Source: Cacajao melanocephalus (Eukaryota; Chordata; Mammalia; Primates; Pitheciidae). Taken from it: a stretch of DNA of 64,000 nucleotides. A program made the translations under genes and the position numbers. A model generated the notes under the pieces. It did no database searches. It worked only from the letters and a program-made list of their open reading frames with translations, and had not been told where the DNA came from. How positions within the stretch are numbered: position 1 is the stretch's first letter; the number at the start of each line of letters is the position of its first letter. Below are positions 1 through 11,211 of this stretch, in pieces. The DNA lies in NCBI GenBank assembly GCA_963573385.1, contig CAUYLG010021491.1:62001-126000 (forward strand), in the 5' to 3' direction.

Positions 1-374
1 TATAAAACTTAAAAGAAAAACTTTTCCTTAGAACTTCAAATGTTCACAAAGTAATACCTGAAGTCCTGAAAGGTCAGACACACACACACACACACACACA
101 CACAGCTGTTTGCAGTACATTCTACTAGAAATATGAAAACATAAAAATGAATCCTAGAACAATAAAACCCCTTGAAAAACATGAGAAATACAGTGAAGGA
201 GACTGAAGCGATTCAATAACAATTATTTATTCAGCACCTCCTAGCTTCACAATCTGGAGCTCCACTTGTCAATCAGTGATTCTGAGCTTACATTCTCACA
301 AAGTCCCTATAGCAGGTACTTTGAGACTGCAAAAATTAAGAAGCTAAATATTGAACCCCAACTTTGCTTCATTG
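1..374. other. Unassigned AT-rich flank
   Basis: No gene, RNA gene or transposon is recognised here apart from the CA microsatellite at 79-104. There is no meaningful open frame. The stretch runs into an L2 fragment at its right end. Confidence 0.5.
79..104. repeat. (CA)13 microsatellite
   Basis: Thirteen uninterrupted CA units are seen directly. Perfect runs of this length are commonly length-polymorphic; that is a general expectation and is not shown by the sequence. Confidence 0.97.
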
Positions 375-985
375 CACTATTCTAGGTCCATAAGATACAC
401 TAGTTAACAATAAAATATACTCCTGCTCCTTGCCCTCATAGAGCTAGAGGGCAGAGCCCAACAATGAACAATGAACATATTAGTAAATTATGTAGTGCTT
501 GGAGGGGGACAACCATAGGCAAAGAAGAAATAGAGCAGGGTAAGTTGAAAGTAGCTGAGTAGCGGATTAAATCTTGTGATTAAGGTAGGCTTCATTGAGA
601 GGGTACTATTTGCACTGGGACTTAAAAGAGGTGAGGGAGTCATGCAAGCAGGTATCCAGGGAAGAGCACTCCAGGCAGAAGGAGCAATGAATGTGAAGGA
701 GAGCATAAGCCTGGCATATGGACAGACAGCCAGCAGGCCAGCGTGGCTGGGACAGAACCATCAAGGAGAATAGGAGGAGACCATATCAGAAGGAGAGTTT
801 TGAAGGGCCAGAGAAACATTTGAGTAAAATACGGATTCATGGCAAAATTTTAGCAGAAAAATGGGACACAATCAGATGCATATTTTAAAAGGTGCACTCA
901 TCTGCTGTGCTAAAGTGTGAGCGTAGAAGCAGAGAAGCTAGTTTAGAGGCATCTCTACAATCCAGGTGAGACATGGTGATGCCTG
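375..985 (-). mobile_element. L2 LINE fragment, antisense
   Basis: The stretch reads as the reverse complement of the L2 3' region. It has the 'cctcatagagct' block near 437, then the 'ggaagagcactccaggcag' block near 660, and a 'cttaaaagaggtg'-type block between. It is heavily diverged with no intact reverse-transcriptase frame. Two short open frames inside it (576-773, 640-840) are chance products of repeat sequence. Confidence 0.8.
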
Positions 986-1110
986 ATTACTTGTCTGTTT
1001 CCCCCACAAGAGTACAAATTCCCTTAGGGGAGACAAATCTTGTCCAAATCTTACACAGTTTCTACCACCAAGTAGGTGCTCAATAAATAAATGTTTATTT
1101 ACTGACTATA
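985..1110 (+). mobile_element. L2 LINE 3' end, sense
   Basis: The sequence ends in the L2 tail signature 'gtaggtgctcaataaataa' (near 1073-1091) after a diverged upstream block. It abuts an L2 fragment of opposite orientation, so these are two insertions or a rearranged one. Confidence 0.75.
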
Positions 1111-1296
1111 TGTAACTTCAGTGTATCATAGAAAATGCCTAAAGTTTCCCCCTAAAAGTTAGAATATGAAGCTATAGACATGGGGAGAAGGGTGAAATCA
1201 TCTGTAACTTATAAGTTTTGTCATGGCATAAGAATTATTTCAATAGGATTACAAGGACTGACAGTGATGATAGTGATGGTAAAAATACTCGCAAAA

Positions 1297-1375
1297 ATAA
1301 TAGCAACTACCATTATTGAGGACATACTACATTCCAGGCTGTTTGCTAAATGCTCCTTATGTCTTATCAGTTGCA
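1297..1375 (-). mobile_element. MIR SINE fragment, antisense
   Basis: The order 'aataatagc...ttattgagga...actacattccaggctgtttgctaa' matches the reverse complement of the MIR 3' half. It is short and diverged. Confidence 0.65.
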
Positions 1376-1780
1376 GACTAGAGATGGGAATCCCCAGCAC
1401 AGGTTATAAGGAAGCAATGTTCTGGGTTTGAATAGGAGTTATTTCACTGTGTTGAAAACCTGATGCAGAATATGTAATGGGAAATAAAGTTGGAAAGATA
1501 GGTTGAGACTGGATTGTTGAAGACCTTAAATTTATATATCACACAAATATGTTGGATATTATTTAAATTTTGGAGTTTGTTTGTTTATTTAGTAGAGGAG
1601 TGAAAGGTTTAAAGCTGAACCTGGGGAAGATTAGTATAACTCTTAGATTACCTCTGGATCATTTAACTAGAGAAAAAACAAGATGAATAGTTGTTTCTGA
1701 GGTCAAAATTACAGTTTTATCATTCGGAAGTACTGATGTGGAAAAGAGAAAAATGACACACCCTCATATTTGTATGAGCC
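1376..1780 (-). mobile_element. Probable L2-like antisense remnant
   Basis: Stretches around 1490-1720 (a block ending in 'ggattgttgaagacctt', then a 'ggagttt' block, then 'gagtgaaaggttt') follow the order of an upstream antisense L2 consensus. Divergence is high and the family call is tentative. No gene is seen. Confidence 0.4.
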
Positions 1781-2060
1781 CATGCATTTCACAGAGCCCT
1801 TGCATAAATATCAGCCCACTTGATCATCACAGCAACCCTGCTAGGTGGCATTGTTATCACACTTTACAAATTGAGATGATTTATGCAAAAGAGGTCAGTG
1901 CAGTCTGGCCTGTAGTAGATACTCAAGAAATGTTAGCTACAGTCAAAAAATAAGGAGGAATAGGCTTAGGAAGCCTAAGCATATTGCCCAAGGTCATATA
2001 GCTGAAAATAAATGACAGGACTAAGATTTAAAGCCAGTTTGTCTGAGTGTGAGTCTATCT
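1780..2060 (-). mobile_element. MIR SINE, antisense, interrupted
   Basis: MIR core blocks occur in antisense order: 'cacagcaaccctgctaggt' near 1830, an 'actttacaaattgagatga' block near 1861, then 'gcccaaggtcatatagctg' near 1987. About 85 nt of other DNA interrupts it around 1880-1965. Confidence 0.75.
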
Positions 2061-2317
2061 TTGCTTGTATCCTAACATCAGAGAGCCTCACAAGCTGTGG
2101 AAAAATGACAGGTGAAGAAATGAAGCATAATACCTATTAGCTAACCTAACACAAACTCCCAGTGTAGAAAATATTAGTTAACATTTCGTATAAAATTTTA
2201 TTTTATCTTAAGGGATTCTGACATACGCATATGCGTATATATTTATATCTATGTTATATGTAGACATATGTTTCTATGTTATTACATATATGCACATATA
2301 TGTGAACGTGTATGTGT
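2060..2317. other. Unassigned; TA/TG-rich low-complexity core
   Basis: The region 2218-2312 is an alternating purine-pyrimidine, TATATG-rich stretch. No gene or transposon is recognised. Confidence 0.5.
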
Positions 2318-2382
2318 GTTTGCTGGGCTGCCATAACAGAAAACCATAGACTGGGGAACCTAAACAACATATATTTCTTTCC

Positions 2383-2686
2383 TTTTTTTTTTAAATTTTG
2401 AGACAGGAGCCTTCCTCTGTCACGCAGGCTGGAGGGCGGTGCTGAGATCACAGCTCATGGTAGCCTCCACTATGTGGGCTCAGGTGATACTCCCACCTCA
2501 GCCTCCTGGGTAGCTGGGACTACAGGCACACACCAACCACACCTGGCTAATTATTTTGTATTTCTTGTGGAGACAGGGACTCACCATGTTGCCTATATTG
2601 GTCTTGAACTTCTGGGCTCAAGCTATTTACCCACCTCAGCCTCCTAAAGTGTTGGGACTGCAGGTGTGAACCACTACACGCAGCGC
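2383..2686 (-). mobile_element. Alu, antisense (old, J-like)
   Basis: A poly-T tail is followed by the Alu antisense order through 'cctcagcctcctgggtagct' and 'cctcagcctcctaaagtg' to the head near 2686. Many CpG sites have decayed, which indicates an old copy. It sits inside the MLT1-like LTR and is therefore younger than it. Confidence 0.95.
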
Positions 2687-2870
2687 AGAAATTTATGTTC
2701 TGACAATTCTGGAGACTGGAATTCCAATATCAAGGTGTTGGCAGATTTAGTTTTTCCTGAAGCCTCTTTCTTTGGCTTATAGATAGCTGCCTTCTTGTTG
2801 TGTCTTCACCGGGTCTTTCCTCTCTGTGTATGTATCCCTATTGTGTCTTTTTTCTTCTTTCCCTTCCAAA

Positions 2871-3183
2871 CTTTCTTTCTTTCTTTCCTCTTTCTTTCCC
2901 CCTCCCCTCCCCTTTCCTCTCCTCCCCTTCCCCTCCCTTTCCCCTCCCCTCCCCTTCCCTTCCGCCTTCCCCTTTCTCTGTTGCCCAGAGTCTCCTGCTT
3001 CAGCCTCCTAAGTAGCTTGGATTACAGGTGCGTGCCACCATGCCCAGCTGATTTTTGTATTTTAGTAGAGATGGGGTTTTACCATGTTGGCCAGGCTGGT
3101 CTCAAACTCCTGACCTCAAGTGATCTGCCTGCCTCGGCCTCCCAAAGTACTGAGATTACAGGCTTGAGCCACTGTGCCTGGCC
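2871..3183 (-). mobile_element. Alu, antisense, internally deleted, with a long pyrimidine tract
   Basis: The Alu body at 2975-3183 joins 'tctctgttgcccag' directly to 'agtctcctgcttcagcctcc', so about 60 nt of the right monomer are missing. The expected poly-T tail is replaced by roughly 104 nt of nearly pure C/T (2871-2974), a degenerated and expanded tail. Confidence 0.92.
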
Positions 3184-3356
3184 CAAATTTTCTCTTTTTT
3201 ATAAGGACATCAATAATATAAAATTAGAGTTCACTTTAAGGGCATCATTGAACTTAATCACCTCTTTAAGGACCCTATTCCCATGTCTGGTCACATTCTG
3301 CAGTTCTGGGGGTTAGGGGTCAACATAAGAATTTTGGGTGATATAATTTAGCCCAT

Positions 3357-3514
3357 AATGTGTACACATAAATGTATTATTATTGTTATTTTGATTCACA
3401 AACCTTTTAGAAATTAGTTGCACATCCAGTTTCCTTCAACTTTCCAAAATGTGGTATTTCTTCATTAAATATTTCTTTAGAAAAACTAAGCCCCCCACAC
3501 AATGACATAAGGCA
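3357..3514. other. Unassigned
   Basis: Short AT-rich segment between an LTR and a MIR. Nothing recognised. Confidence 0.5.
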
Positions 3515-3735
3515 TGGATGTAGCATGGTAGACCGGTGGTCATGACATGGTCTTTGGACACCCCTCCCAAATAACCTTGGAAAACTAATCCTGATTCTAT
3601 TGCCATCTACCTATGCGGCCATGAATTAGTTACTTAAATTCACATTCTTCATCTATAAATTCAGGATGAGAGGGCCTTTCTGGCGGGTTTGGGTGAACAT
3701 TAGGATAATCCATGTGAGCATGTCTAGGACAGGGC
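3515..3735 (+). mobile_element. MIR SINE, sense, diverged
   Basis: The MIR 5' block 'gtagcatggtagac' is followed by the 'agttacttaaattcac' block near 3629, the 'ttcatctataaattcagga' block, and a degraded tail. Strong divergence fits an old mammalian insertion. Confidence 0.7.
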
Positions 3736-4064
3736 CCTTCCCTTCACAGGAGCGTGGGTGTTACTGCTCTTCTGTCACTGCTCTGCAGGAGCTCGTGGCG
3801 CCTGCTCCCTCCATAGAGTCAGACTGCACACAGATAAGTCCATTGGAGTAGCTATGCCACAGAGGTCACATGCACCAAAAGACTGTGTTTGTTCCAGTGT
3901 TTTTAGTGTTAGCTTAACCAGGCTACTAATGTGATAAATACTTTAGGCACCTAATTTATGGTTCTGTGGAAAGATCATTAGTGAAGCTAGAAAAAAAAGG
4001 TATGTTGTATCCCAGCTATGAGGATAAAGAAAAATTTAGTAATTGCACATCTAATTCTATTGGT
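3736..4064. other. Unassigned
   Basis: No repeat or gene recognised. Short open frames here are not supported. Confidence 0.5.
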
Positions 4065-4590
4065 GTGCAACCTCTAAAGTATCCCTCAATGATCCCCGCC
4101 TCCTGGTACTTATGCCCTTGTTCAATTCCTACCCTCCCTTGAATGGAAGTCCCTTCTAACAAATAGGCTAGAACAAAAATGATAGATGCCGCTTCCGAGA
4201 TTTAGTTACAAAAAGACCATGGCTTTTGGCTTTGGCACTTTTTTTGTGGTATATTTCTCACCGGCTCCCAGCCTTCTCTGTGTCTGTCATCACCAGCTGC
4301 CATGTCCTGTGGACATCAGGCAGCCTGTGGAGAGGCCTACAGGTGACAAACTGCATGTGCCAGCTGAGCTTGAAAGTTGGATCTTCTACGTTTTGCCAAC
4401 AGGCACATGACTAGTTTTGGAAGCAGATCCTCCAGCCCCAGCAGCACCTGTGCCAGAGGCACCCATTAAGCCACACCCAGATAGATTCCTGACCCACAAA
4501 GACTTTGAAATCGTAAATGTTCGTTGTTTTAAGCTGCTAAGTTTTGGAATAATCTGCCACATAGCAACAAGTAACTACTACACCAACTTG
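4065..4590 (+). mobile_element. MLT1-like MaLR LTR, sense
   Basis: Ordered LTR blocks are visible: 'gaatggaagtcccttctaac' (4141-4160), 'ccagctgccatgtcctgtgg' (4292-4311), 'gcagatcctccagccccagc' (4422-4441), and the terminal 'gttgttttaagctgctaag' block near 4523. The frames at 4186-4410 and 4417-4638 lie within it and are LTR by-products. The subfamily is uncertain. Confidence 0.7.
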
Positions 4591-5300
4591 GACCAAATAT
4601 GTGTTTTTCTAAGCACAGGAATATTCACACTTTATTAACCTTGAGTATTCCAGCAATAGGATGGAAGTCTTTATTTCTTTGCTGGGACCCTCACATGCAT
4701 GTGTCACATATGTACTATTAAATCTAATCAGAGGTGACTTTATATTGATTTTTTTTTAACTTAGTAGAATAAGTAAGTGAAATGTTGTTAGGCTTAGTAA
4801 AATAAAAATAAGCAAAGTTATTATATTTTTACCCACTAGTAAAGAAGTCAGTTATAGCATTGCTGAAAACACTTTGAGTACTACTGTAATAAGTCACAAC
4901 ATGATTTAGGATCAAGGCTCACAAATGAGATCTGTGCACAGAAACATCCGTGATAATAGAGATCTCATGATAAGGAGTTGTATAACTGAAAGCAAACATA
5001 CTCTCTACTCTACTAGATAAAACTGCAAATATATTCATCACCCATTTTTTAAAGAGTATACAAAATATATAATAGTATTGATAGGTTGGACTTATAGGGA
5101 CATTTCACATCTGTTTTTCATATCTTTCATGTCTATGTGTTTAATATTAGTAGTTCAGTTGTGAAATAGGTCAAAAATTTTTGGCCCATTTTACAGATCA
5201 GAAACAGGGAGTTAACTCTATCACCTTGGGGATACAGATTGACTAAACCATCTTTCATTGCTATAATTTGAGATTTTTACTTCATCTTTAATGAAACAGG
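4591..5300. other. Unassigned AT-rich sequence
   Basis: No repeat family, open frame or RNA is recognised. Confidence 0.5.
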
Positions 5301-5382
5301 TCTATCTACCTACCTACTTACCTTCTCATCCATCCATTCATCTGTCCGTCCATCCATCCATCATCCACTCACCCATCCACCT
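5301..5382. repeat. Imperfect tetranucleotide microsatellite (TACC/TCCA)
   Basis: Short runs of 'ctac' grade into 'atcc' units with interruptions. Seen directly. Confidence 0.9.
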
Positions 5383-5411
5383 AACTTCTGTCCTTATCTA
5401 AAGGCCAGCTA

Positions 5412-5795
5412 CGTTAGACCATTCTTGCATTGCTATAAAGAAATACTTGAGACTGGGTGATTTATACAGAAAAGAGGTTTAATTGGCTCTCACTTTGCAG
5501 GCTGTATATGTGGCATGGCACCAGGCATCTGCTCAGCTTCCAGTGAGGCCTCAAAAAGCCCACAATCACATGAGGAGAGCAGGAGCAAGAGAGAGCCGGG
5601 GGAAGATGCCACACACTTTTAAACAACCAGATCTCACCAGAACTCACTATTAGAGGACAGCACCCAAGGGTACGGTGCTAAATCACTCATGAGAAATCCA
5701 TCCCCATGATCCAACTACCTTCCACCAGGCCCCACTTTCAACGATGGGGATTACATTTCAACATGAGATTTAGAGAGGATATACAAACTATATCA
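5412..5795 (-). mobile_element. MST/THE1-type MaLR solo LTR, antisense
   Basis: The LTR opens with 'gttagaccattcttgcattg' (5413-5432) and carries 'gagactgggtgatttata' and 'gaggtttaattggctc'. It closes with 'aacatgagattta...aactatatca'. Order and length fit one LTR without internal sequence. Confidence 0.9.
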
Positions 5796-5854
5796 CTAGG
5801 TATCTGACACTTTTGCCTTCTGGAAGCTTGCAGGGAAGGAAAAATGTCCTCATG

Positions 5855-5964
5855 GCATAGAATACATGCACTAAATATGCATGCCATAGAATACGTGCAC
5901 TAAAACCTAGGCTCCAAATGACTGCCATAGAATACGTGCACTAAAACCTAAGCTCCAAAATGGG
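5855..5964. repeat. Short tandem duplication, 41-nt unit
   Basis: A unit beginning 'gccatagaatacgtgcac' occurs at 5883 and 5924 (41-nt period) with only a few differences. A partial, more diverged copy begins at 5855. Confidence 0.9.
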
Positions 5965-6334
5965 AATACTTAATTTTGAAGAAGATCTCAGACTTTCTCT
6001 GAAGAACCTATGGACACTTATTTCAATTAAACACAGAGCTATCTAAAGTTTGTTTCCAAGACCAAAACAGACTAAATGGGGAAAGGCTAAGAAAAGTAGT
6101 GAGAGGCTGACGCACTGACTGTAATTCAATTATGTGGTAAAAAGGAGGGATAAAGAAGAAAAACTTAGAAACAACCCATAGAACTAAAGAAAGCAGGTTT
6201 TGGACACTTTTAAGGTGGTGATAAACAATGTGAATCATTTCAAAGTGCTATATAATAATTAATACTCATAATTATCACCCCAGAATCATCAAAATGTCAA
6301 AATAAGGTCAGCACATTTAAGAAGACAAACTACT
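5965..6334. other. Unassigned
   Basis: No repeat or gene recognised. A 71-codon antisense frame (6023-6238) has no recognisable domain. Confidence 0.45.
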
Positions 6335-6565
6335 TGTAGCTAGCATATATTGAGTATTTACTTTGTAGCAAGAACTGTGCCAGGTACTTTACATATATTA
6401 TCTCTAATCCTCTCAACCCTTAAGGTTTAGGAAATAAGAAAAATGAGACTTTGAGAGTTTAAGCGACTTTTCAAAGGTCATGCAGATGCTAATAAACGTA
6501 TGAGCCAGGATTCAAACTCAGATTTCTCTGAAAATTCTTCCTTCTGTCTACTATCCCATATTACC
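6335..6565 (-). mobile_element. MIR SINE, antisense, near full length
   Basis: Antisense MIR order: 'ttgagtatttac' near 6349, 'actgtgccaggtactttaca' (6373-6392), 'tctctaatcctctcaaccc', 'aaaggtcatgcagatgct', 'gagccaggattcaaactcag' (6501-6520). Confidence 0.88.
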
Positions 6566-7695
6566 TGAAAGATGCTTATCAAAAACTGCTTATGATGGGA
6601 AAAAGGTGTTTCAGTGCCTGAGGATATAGTTTGCTAATCTGGAAACTGAATCAATCTTATTCTACCTATCATTCCTCCAAAGTATTATGTAAGTTAATCT
6701 TTGTGTACCGTTTTGAGGGGCTGGCGGGGAGAGGAGTATATTTTCTGCTTGCCATGAACAGGATTTAAACAACAAAGTTAGAATTACACAGCAGCAGAAC
6801 AGCCCGCTTTGTGAGATGATGAGTTTCTCATCTATTGAGAATACTGTAGCCATTTCTACTTAACGTTTTCCTGGGATGCTGGAGACATTGATTCTATATA
6901 GAAAAGGAAATGGATCGGTAAGAACCTGCTTCATTTCTAAGAATCTGTGTCTCTAAAATCCTATTTGCTCCTAATATGCAGTATTTCTAAGAACTCATAA
7001 ATGGTGAAGAAAGATTTGCTACTAGATGAATTGTCATTCTTTAGAGCACAAAAATAGTGAGTTCAACCCTCTTGGCAGTTGCATTTAGCTAAGCAATTTT
7101 TTGTGTCCTTAATTCTTTGGTGTCAAATGGATCACTGCATGTTTAATGCTTAATTACTGAATCTTCATCATCCCCAAATACTTCTGTGCTTAATATTTAT
7201 TAAAACCTTTTTTTCACTGAGACAAACCTCATCTACTATCTGAAATCTAATTTTCATGACATTTTGTAGACAGTAGTTATGAGCTAATAATATACAGTGC
7301 CGTTTGAAATCATCATTCCTTATGCTATACTATAAAATTAATTTTTTCCTTCTGATTTTTAATATGTTTTTCTTATTCTATTCAAAGAACAGTAGGGTGC
7401 CCCCCTAGTGATCATTTTGACCACCCATTTAAAATTGCCATTCAAAATGTACTGAATAGTGTTTTACAGGAACATTTCTATTAAATTTCCTATGATGTTA
7501 CTTATAGATTAAAAAAGAAATACTGTCATAGAAAAAAAGAAAGCCAAAGAAATATATAATCAAACATTTTATGTCTTACTCAGAATAGATGAAATAAACA
7601 TTAATCAGCTTATGTAATTAATCAGCTTATGTAAGTAAAGGTAAATATCTATTAGAAGAGTTCCATTGATGAATACATTTGGTCATTCATTCCAG
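6566..7695. other. Unassigned AT-rich sequence
   Basis: No gene or confident repeat. A 17-nt direct repeat beginning 'taatcagcttatgta' occurs twice near 7603-7634. A faint MIR-like trace may exist near 6640-6700 but is too weak to call. Confidence 0.45.
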
Positions 7696-7955
7696 GGCTG
7701 GCTTATTCATTAGGCTCAGTAGGCACAGGGTTTAGGATCCAAAGCACTTTTAGGGCACATGAAGGTGTTTTATTTTAAAACCAAAAGGCAAAATGAACTT
7801 TTGAGTAAAAATGTTTTAGTATGTAACATTAATATATTTGTCTTTATAATAATGCAATCATCAAATACAATTTTAATTTTTTATATAGAGAAAATGTCCC
7901 ATGAAGGCCAAAGTACCTAGAGACCACACAAGGCATAATGCAATCCTAATTCACT
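7696..7955. mobile_element. Possible DNA-transposon fossil (family uncertain)
   Basis: The opening 'ggctggcttattcattagg' near 7698 and the later 'tgtcccatgaaggccaaag' (near 7894) recall an old non-autonomous DNA element in which an AT-rich core separates such blocks. The name cannot be assigned from memory, and it could be unrelated unique DNA. Confidence 0.3.
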
Positions 7956-7959
7956 CATT

Positions 7960-8405
7960 CTGTCAAAATCGCTGAGCTACCTGCTATCTGTCAGAGACTG
8001 TGCTAGGACTGGTAAATGTTTGAGATAGGAGAAAGTGGATACAGTGGTGGACTGGATAAAATAATGAGGACCCAGCTCTTGTCCTTAAGGAATGCATGAC
8101 CTCTTAATGAGTGGAGAAAGGATGTGACTCTATAATTGCAATACGCTGTGGTAGGTGTACTGTATTGCATATAGACAAGGTGCAAGGGAAGTGCTGAGGA
8201 GGAGAAAGTAAACAGCTCTGCCTAGTGGGAATGGGTAGAGGGAGGGATTCATATAGGACATGATGGTTACTGAGTCTTGAGAAATGAGAAAGATTAATAA
8301 AGAGCAATGGAGAGGACTGAGGTTTTTGGCAAATGGGTGGCATATGCAAAGGCCTTGGGGTATGGGAGGGGTTGGTGTTTTCCAGAAACTGTAGGTAGTA
8401 CATAT
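7960..8405 (-). mobile_element. L2 LINE fragment, antisense
   Basis: The L2 antisense order is clear: 'gagactgtgctaggactgg' near 7994, 'gtggatacagtggtggac', 'cttgtccttaaggaatgcat', and the 'gcaaaggccttggggtatgg' block near 8347. Frames at 8003-8185 and 8104-8502 lie in it. Confidence 0.8.
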
Positions 8406-8639
8406 GGCTGCACAGAGTGCCTGCAGGCACCCTGGGGTTATAGAAAATGTAGTCAGGGCCCAGAACAGGAAAAAAGCTAAGGTGCCATCCTTCCCATGTC
8501 AATGAAATTGCATTTTACACCACATGATAAGGTCTGTGTTTCTGAACCTTGGCATTAAACACTTTTATCATCTGACGTCTACTACAGTTCCATCTCCCAA
8601 GATGCTCTACCAAGGTGCTCTAATGACAACCATCCTAGT
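8406..8639. other. Unassigned
   Basis: Nothing recognised between two L2 fragments of opposite orientation. Confidence 0.45.
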
Positions 8640-8755
8640 GAATTTGCTTTCTCACTTCTGCTCTTTCATACATTTTCCCTTTATCTGGAATGTATTTTCT
8701 CAAATCAACCATTTCGACATTGACTTCTTCCCTAAAGCTTCACCAGCCCCAGGCA
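8640..8755 (+). mobile_element. L2 LINE fragment, sense
   Basis: The blocks 'tttatctggaatgtatttt' near 8681 and 'gacttcttccctaaagcttc' (8722-8741) correspond to the sense L2 3' region. Short and diverged. The 95-codon frame at 8524-8811 covers this fragment and is not treated as a gene. Confidence 0.6.
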
Positions 8756-8774
8756 GACACTCACATGGCCAAAT

Positions 8775-8925
8775 CAGTTCAAAGCTGGGAAAGACCTCTG
8801 GGATTTTCTAGACATTAACCCATCATCTTACTGACAAAATGGAGGCCCAGAGAGATCAAGCAACTTGTGCCCACTCTTACAGTCAGTAAGAAATAGAAGC
8901 AAATTCACCTGACTTCTGGTGGAAA
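8775..8925 (-). mobile_element. MIR-like SINE fragment, antisense
   Basis: The block 'aatggaggcccagagagatc' (8839-8858) followed by 'aagcaacttgtgccc' matches the antisense MIR/MIR-related core. Confidence 0.55.
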
Positions 8926-9950
8926 CAATTGCTGTAGCAATTATCTTCATAATTCATTTGGTGATTAATCATGTACTGTCTTGATATAGCTTCTGTTGTC
9001 TTCCACTATTTAAATGTCAGTTTTACTTGTTTATACCTTGTTATATATTTTGCCAACCAAATTTTACCACTGTCTGGGCTAGAATCATCTCTTATGGTGA
9101 TTTCCCACAGGACCTAAGCCAGTGAGTCAACATATCAGAAAGCCTTTAAATAGTTAATAATGTGATTTCATGTCCTCATTTCACTAAATGATTTGCCTAC
9201 ATTATAGAGATTATAAAATCTATGACAAGACAGAGAAACTTAAACTGCCAGTCTTGAGTCTCCAAGAAGCAGGGCTTGTGACATAGATCCTGTAACCCTT
9301 GATTTATTCAGAGTTTGCTATTCTGAAAAATAAAACAAAACAAAACAAACAAAAAACCTGAGAGAGTAAGGAAGCAGGAAGCAGAAGGGGAAAGAGCCAA
9401 GTCTAACTGTGGCCTGGTTATGGGGGTCTTTGGAGCGTCAGTCTCACCACAGATTTACCCTGTCTTGAGCCTTTCAAATCCCCTTGCTCAAGGAAAGTCA
9501 TTGTTTTTGGGTTGCCCCAGAGTGGGGGGGTCTGGTTGTGAGGGTAATCTCTTTGGTGAGGGGACTCTTGTTGCTAAAGACAATTCTCCGGAAAGACTGG
9601 CAGCTGTGAATCATTGGTAGATGACAGTCATGGCAGCTTGGGATTGTGCACTGGCTCAGTAAAGGGGATGTGGGCAGAGCACCAATGGCATCTATCTCCA
9701 CTTCCATCTGGAGGACAAAACAAAATAAAACAGAGCAAAACTCCCCCAAACCCCCAAACAGGAAAACGGAACAAAACAGCTAGAACCAAAGTCTTGATCT
9801 TCTTTATTGAAAGTCTGGCCTCTTCTGTTAGATCATTCATTGTCTTAAGTTACTCCACAATCTTACCTAAATGAATGTCCACACTGACAACCCCTAGTCA
9901 GATAAAAGCAGATTTAATATACAAGCAATTTATTCATTTCTTCTAATGGC
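8926..9950. other. Unassigned, with an A-rich patch
   Basis: An A-rich patch with CAAAA units lies at 9328-9357. Overlapping frames on both strands between 9420 and 9874 share the same DNA, have no recognisable domain, and probably reflect locally higher GC. Confidence 0.45.
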
Positions 9951-11211
9951 ATGGTTTGCTAACTCAGACGAATGTAGTTACTGCCGAGAAAATAAAAATA
10001 TTACTTGTTGAATCTGAGATAATTTCTGAGGTTTTAAATAACAAATATTGCAGTTTTTTATTTTGCCTTCAAATAGCTACAATGACAGAGGAAAGCACCA
10101 GTAAATCTCAAAAAGAAAAAAACACAATAATCTTCCTTACAGATTAATAAAAAAAGAAATTAAGGCCTATTTAATGGAACTTTTTTTAAAGATCTCATCT
10201 GGCATAAAAATGTCTGTTGGGTGCAGACGCACAGTTCTGGGGTTAAAATACAATCTACCTAGTCCTGCAGGGTCTGGCTCCGATAGGTCCTAAAGACACA
10301 CTCTCTTTAAGCCACAAAAGTAATTTTGCTAGTTCTAATCTTAGTTTGAGCTCAGCAATTAGAATTCCATCAGCTGTCTGCTACTCCAAATGGTCCCTGT
10401 TCATGTTCCCATTATTCTCACGAAACGAAGTCCACATTGGACTTAAGCCTTGGACACCTGTTTGTTCCAGTCAATCTTCATTGCCTCCCATCGAGTGCGT
10501 GGGTCTGTATCTGAATTTGGGCTTAGTAACCAAAGGAGGCTTTGTCCTTCCAAAGCTTTACCCAGTGATGCCAGGCAGTAAGCAAAATGCCTCGCCCCAT
10601 TATATGATTTCTTTCTCTACAGTGATCTTTACCTGCTGCTCTGGGGTTGATTTTTTAAAATTTTCTTTCTTTTATATACTTCTCACAGTGTGAAATTTAG
10701 AATAATTCAGCATTTCATTGGAAAGATATGACAGGAGGTTTGCACAGATCTATGTGATCATCATGAAGCTTAGCTTGGAACTCAGTTACGCTATTTTCAT
10801 CATTAGCCTCAAGTAGACCAGATGCCAGGCAGCCCTTGTGGCATTGCATAGGATGCTGTGAATATAAATTTGGAGAAAAATAATTAGTAATAATAATTCC
10901 TAAGAAAACTGGGGTCAAAACTTCCATAATGTCTACTTTTCTCTTGAATTTATACCTAATTACATTACATTTAAAATATGACAAATTCTTAATGCATTTG
11001 GCATAGAAAGAAAAACCAGTTAACAAATGAGCACTCAAAAATGCTTCTCTGAGAAACCATTTTATCATGCAACCTCTGTAATTAAAATTCCTTAACTCTC
11101 AGATCTTGCTTGAACTCATAAGAAGTTAAATAAGCAGTCAAATGCACACGATTCCTCCAAATCTTCCCTAGCTTTCAATTACTTGGCATGTTTGTTTAAA
11201 TAAAAAATAAG
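9951..11211. other. Unassigned; holds a 117-codon antisense frame
   Basis: The minus-strand frame at 11068-10715 (117 residues) is cysteine- and histidine-containing but shows no family motif, no Kozak-like start I would trust, and no splice or polyA context. A 115-codon plus frame at 10346-10693 is equally unsupported. No transposon recognised. Confidence 0.4.

Larger units (their letters stand above)
2318..3356 (-). mobile_element. MLT1-like MaLR LTR, antisense, split by two Alus
   Basis: Three collinear LTR pieces (2318-2382, 2687-2870, 3184-3356) read as one antisense MaLR-type LTR. It runs from 'gctgccataacagaaaacc' through 'cctctttaaggaccctatt' (near 3261) to 'atttagcccataatg' (near 3346-3360). 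Two Alus are nested inside. The 173-residue open frame at 2795-3316 crosses LTR, pyrimidine tract and Alu, so it is not a gene. The exact subfamily is inferred. Confidence 0.8.

Noticed and set aside
2795..3316. 173-codon open frame, the longest in the window
   Set aside because: It runs through an LTR piece, a pyrimidine tract (giving Pro/Leu/Ser repeats) and an antisense Alu. It is a repeat artefact.
4186..4638. Pro/Ala-rich plus frames as a small gene
   Set aside because: Both lie within an MLT1-like LTR, and the proline-rich part is LTR sequence.
10715..11068. 117-codon minus-strand frame as a gene
   Set aside because: No domain, no splice or polyA context, and AT-rich surroundings where such frames occur by chance.
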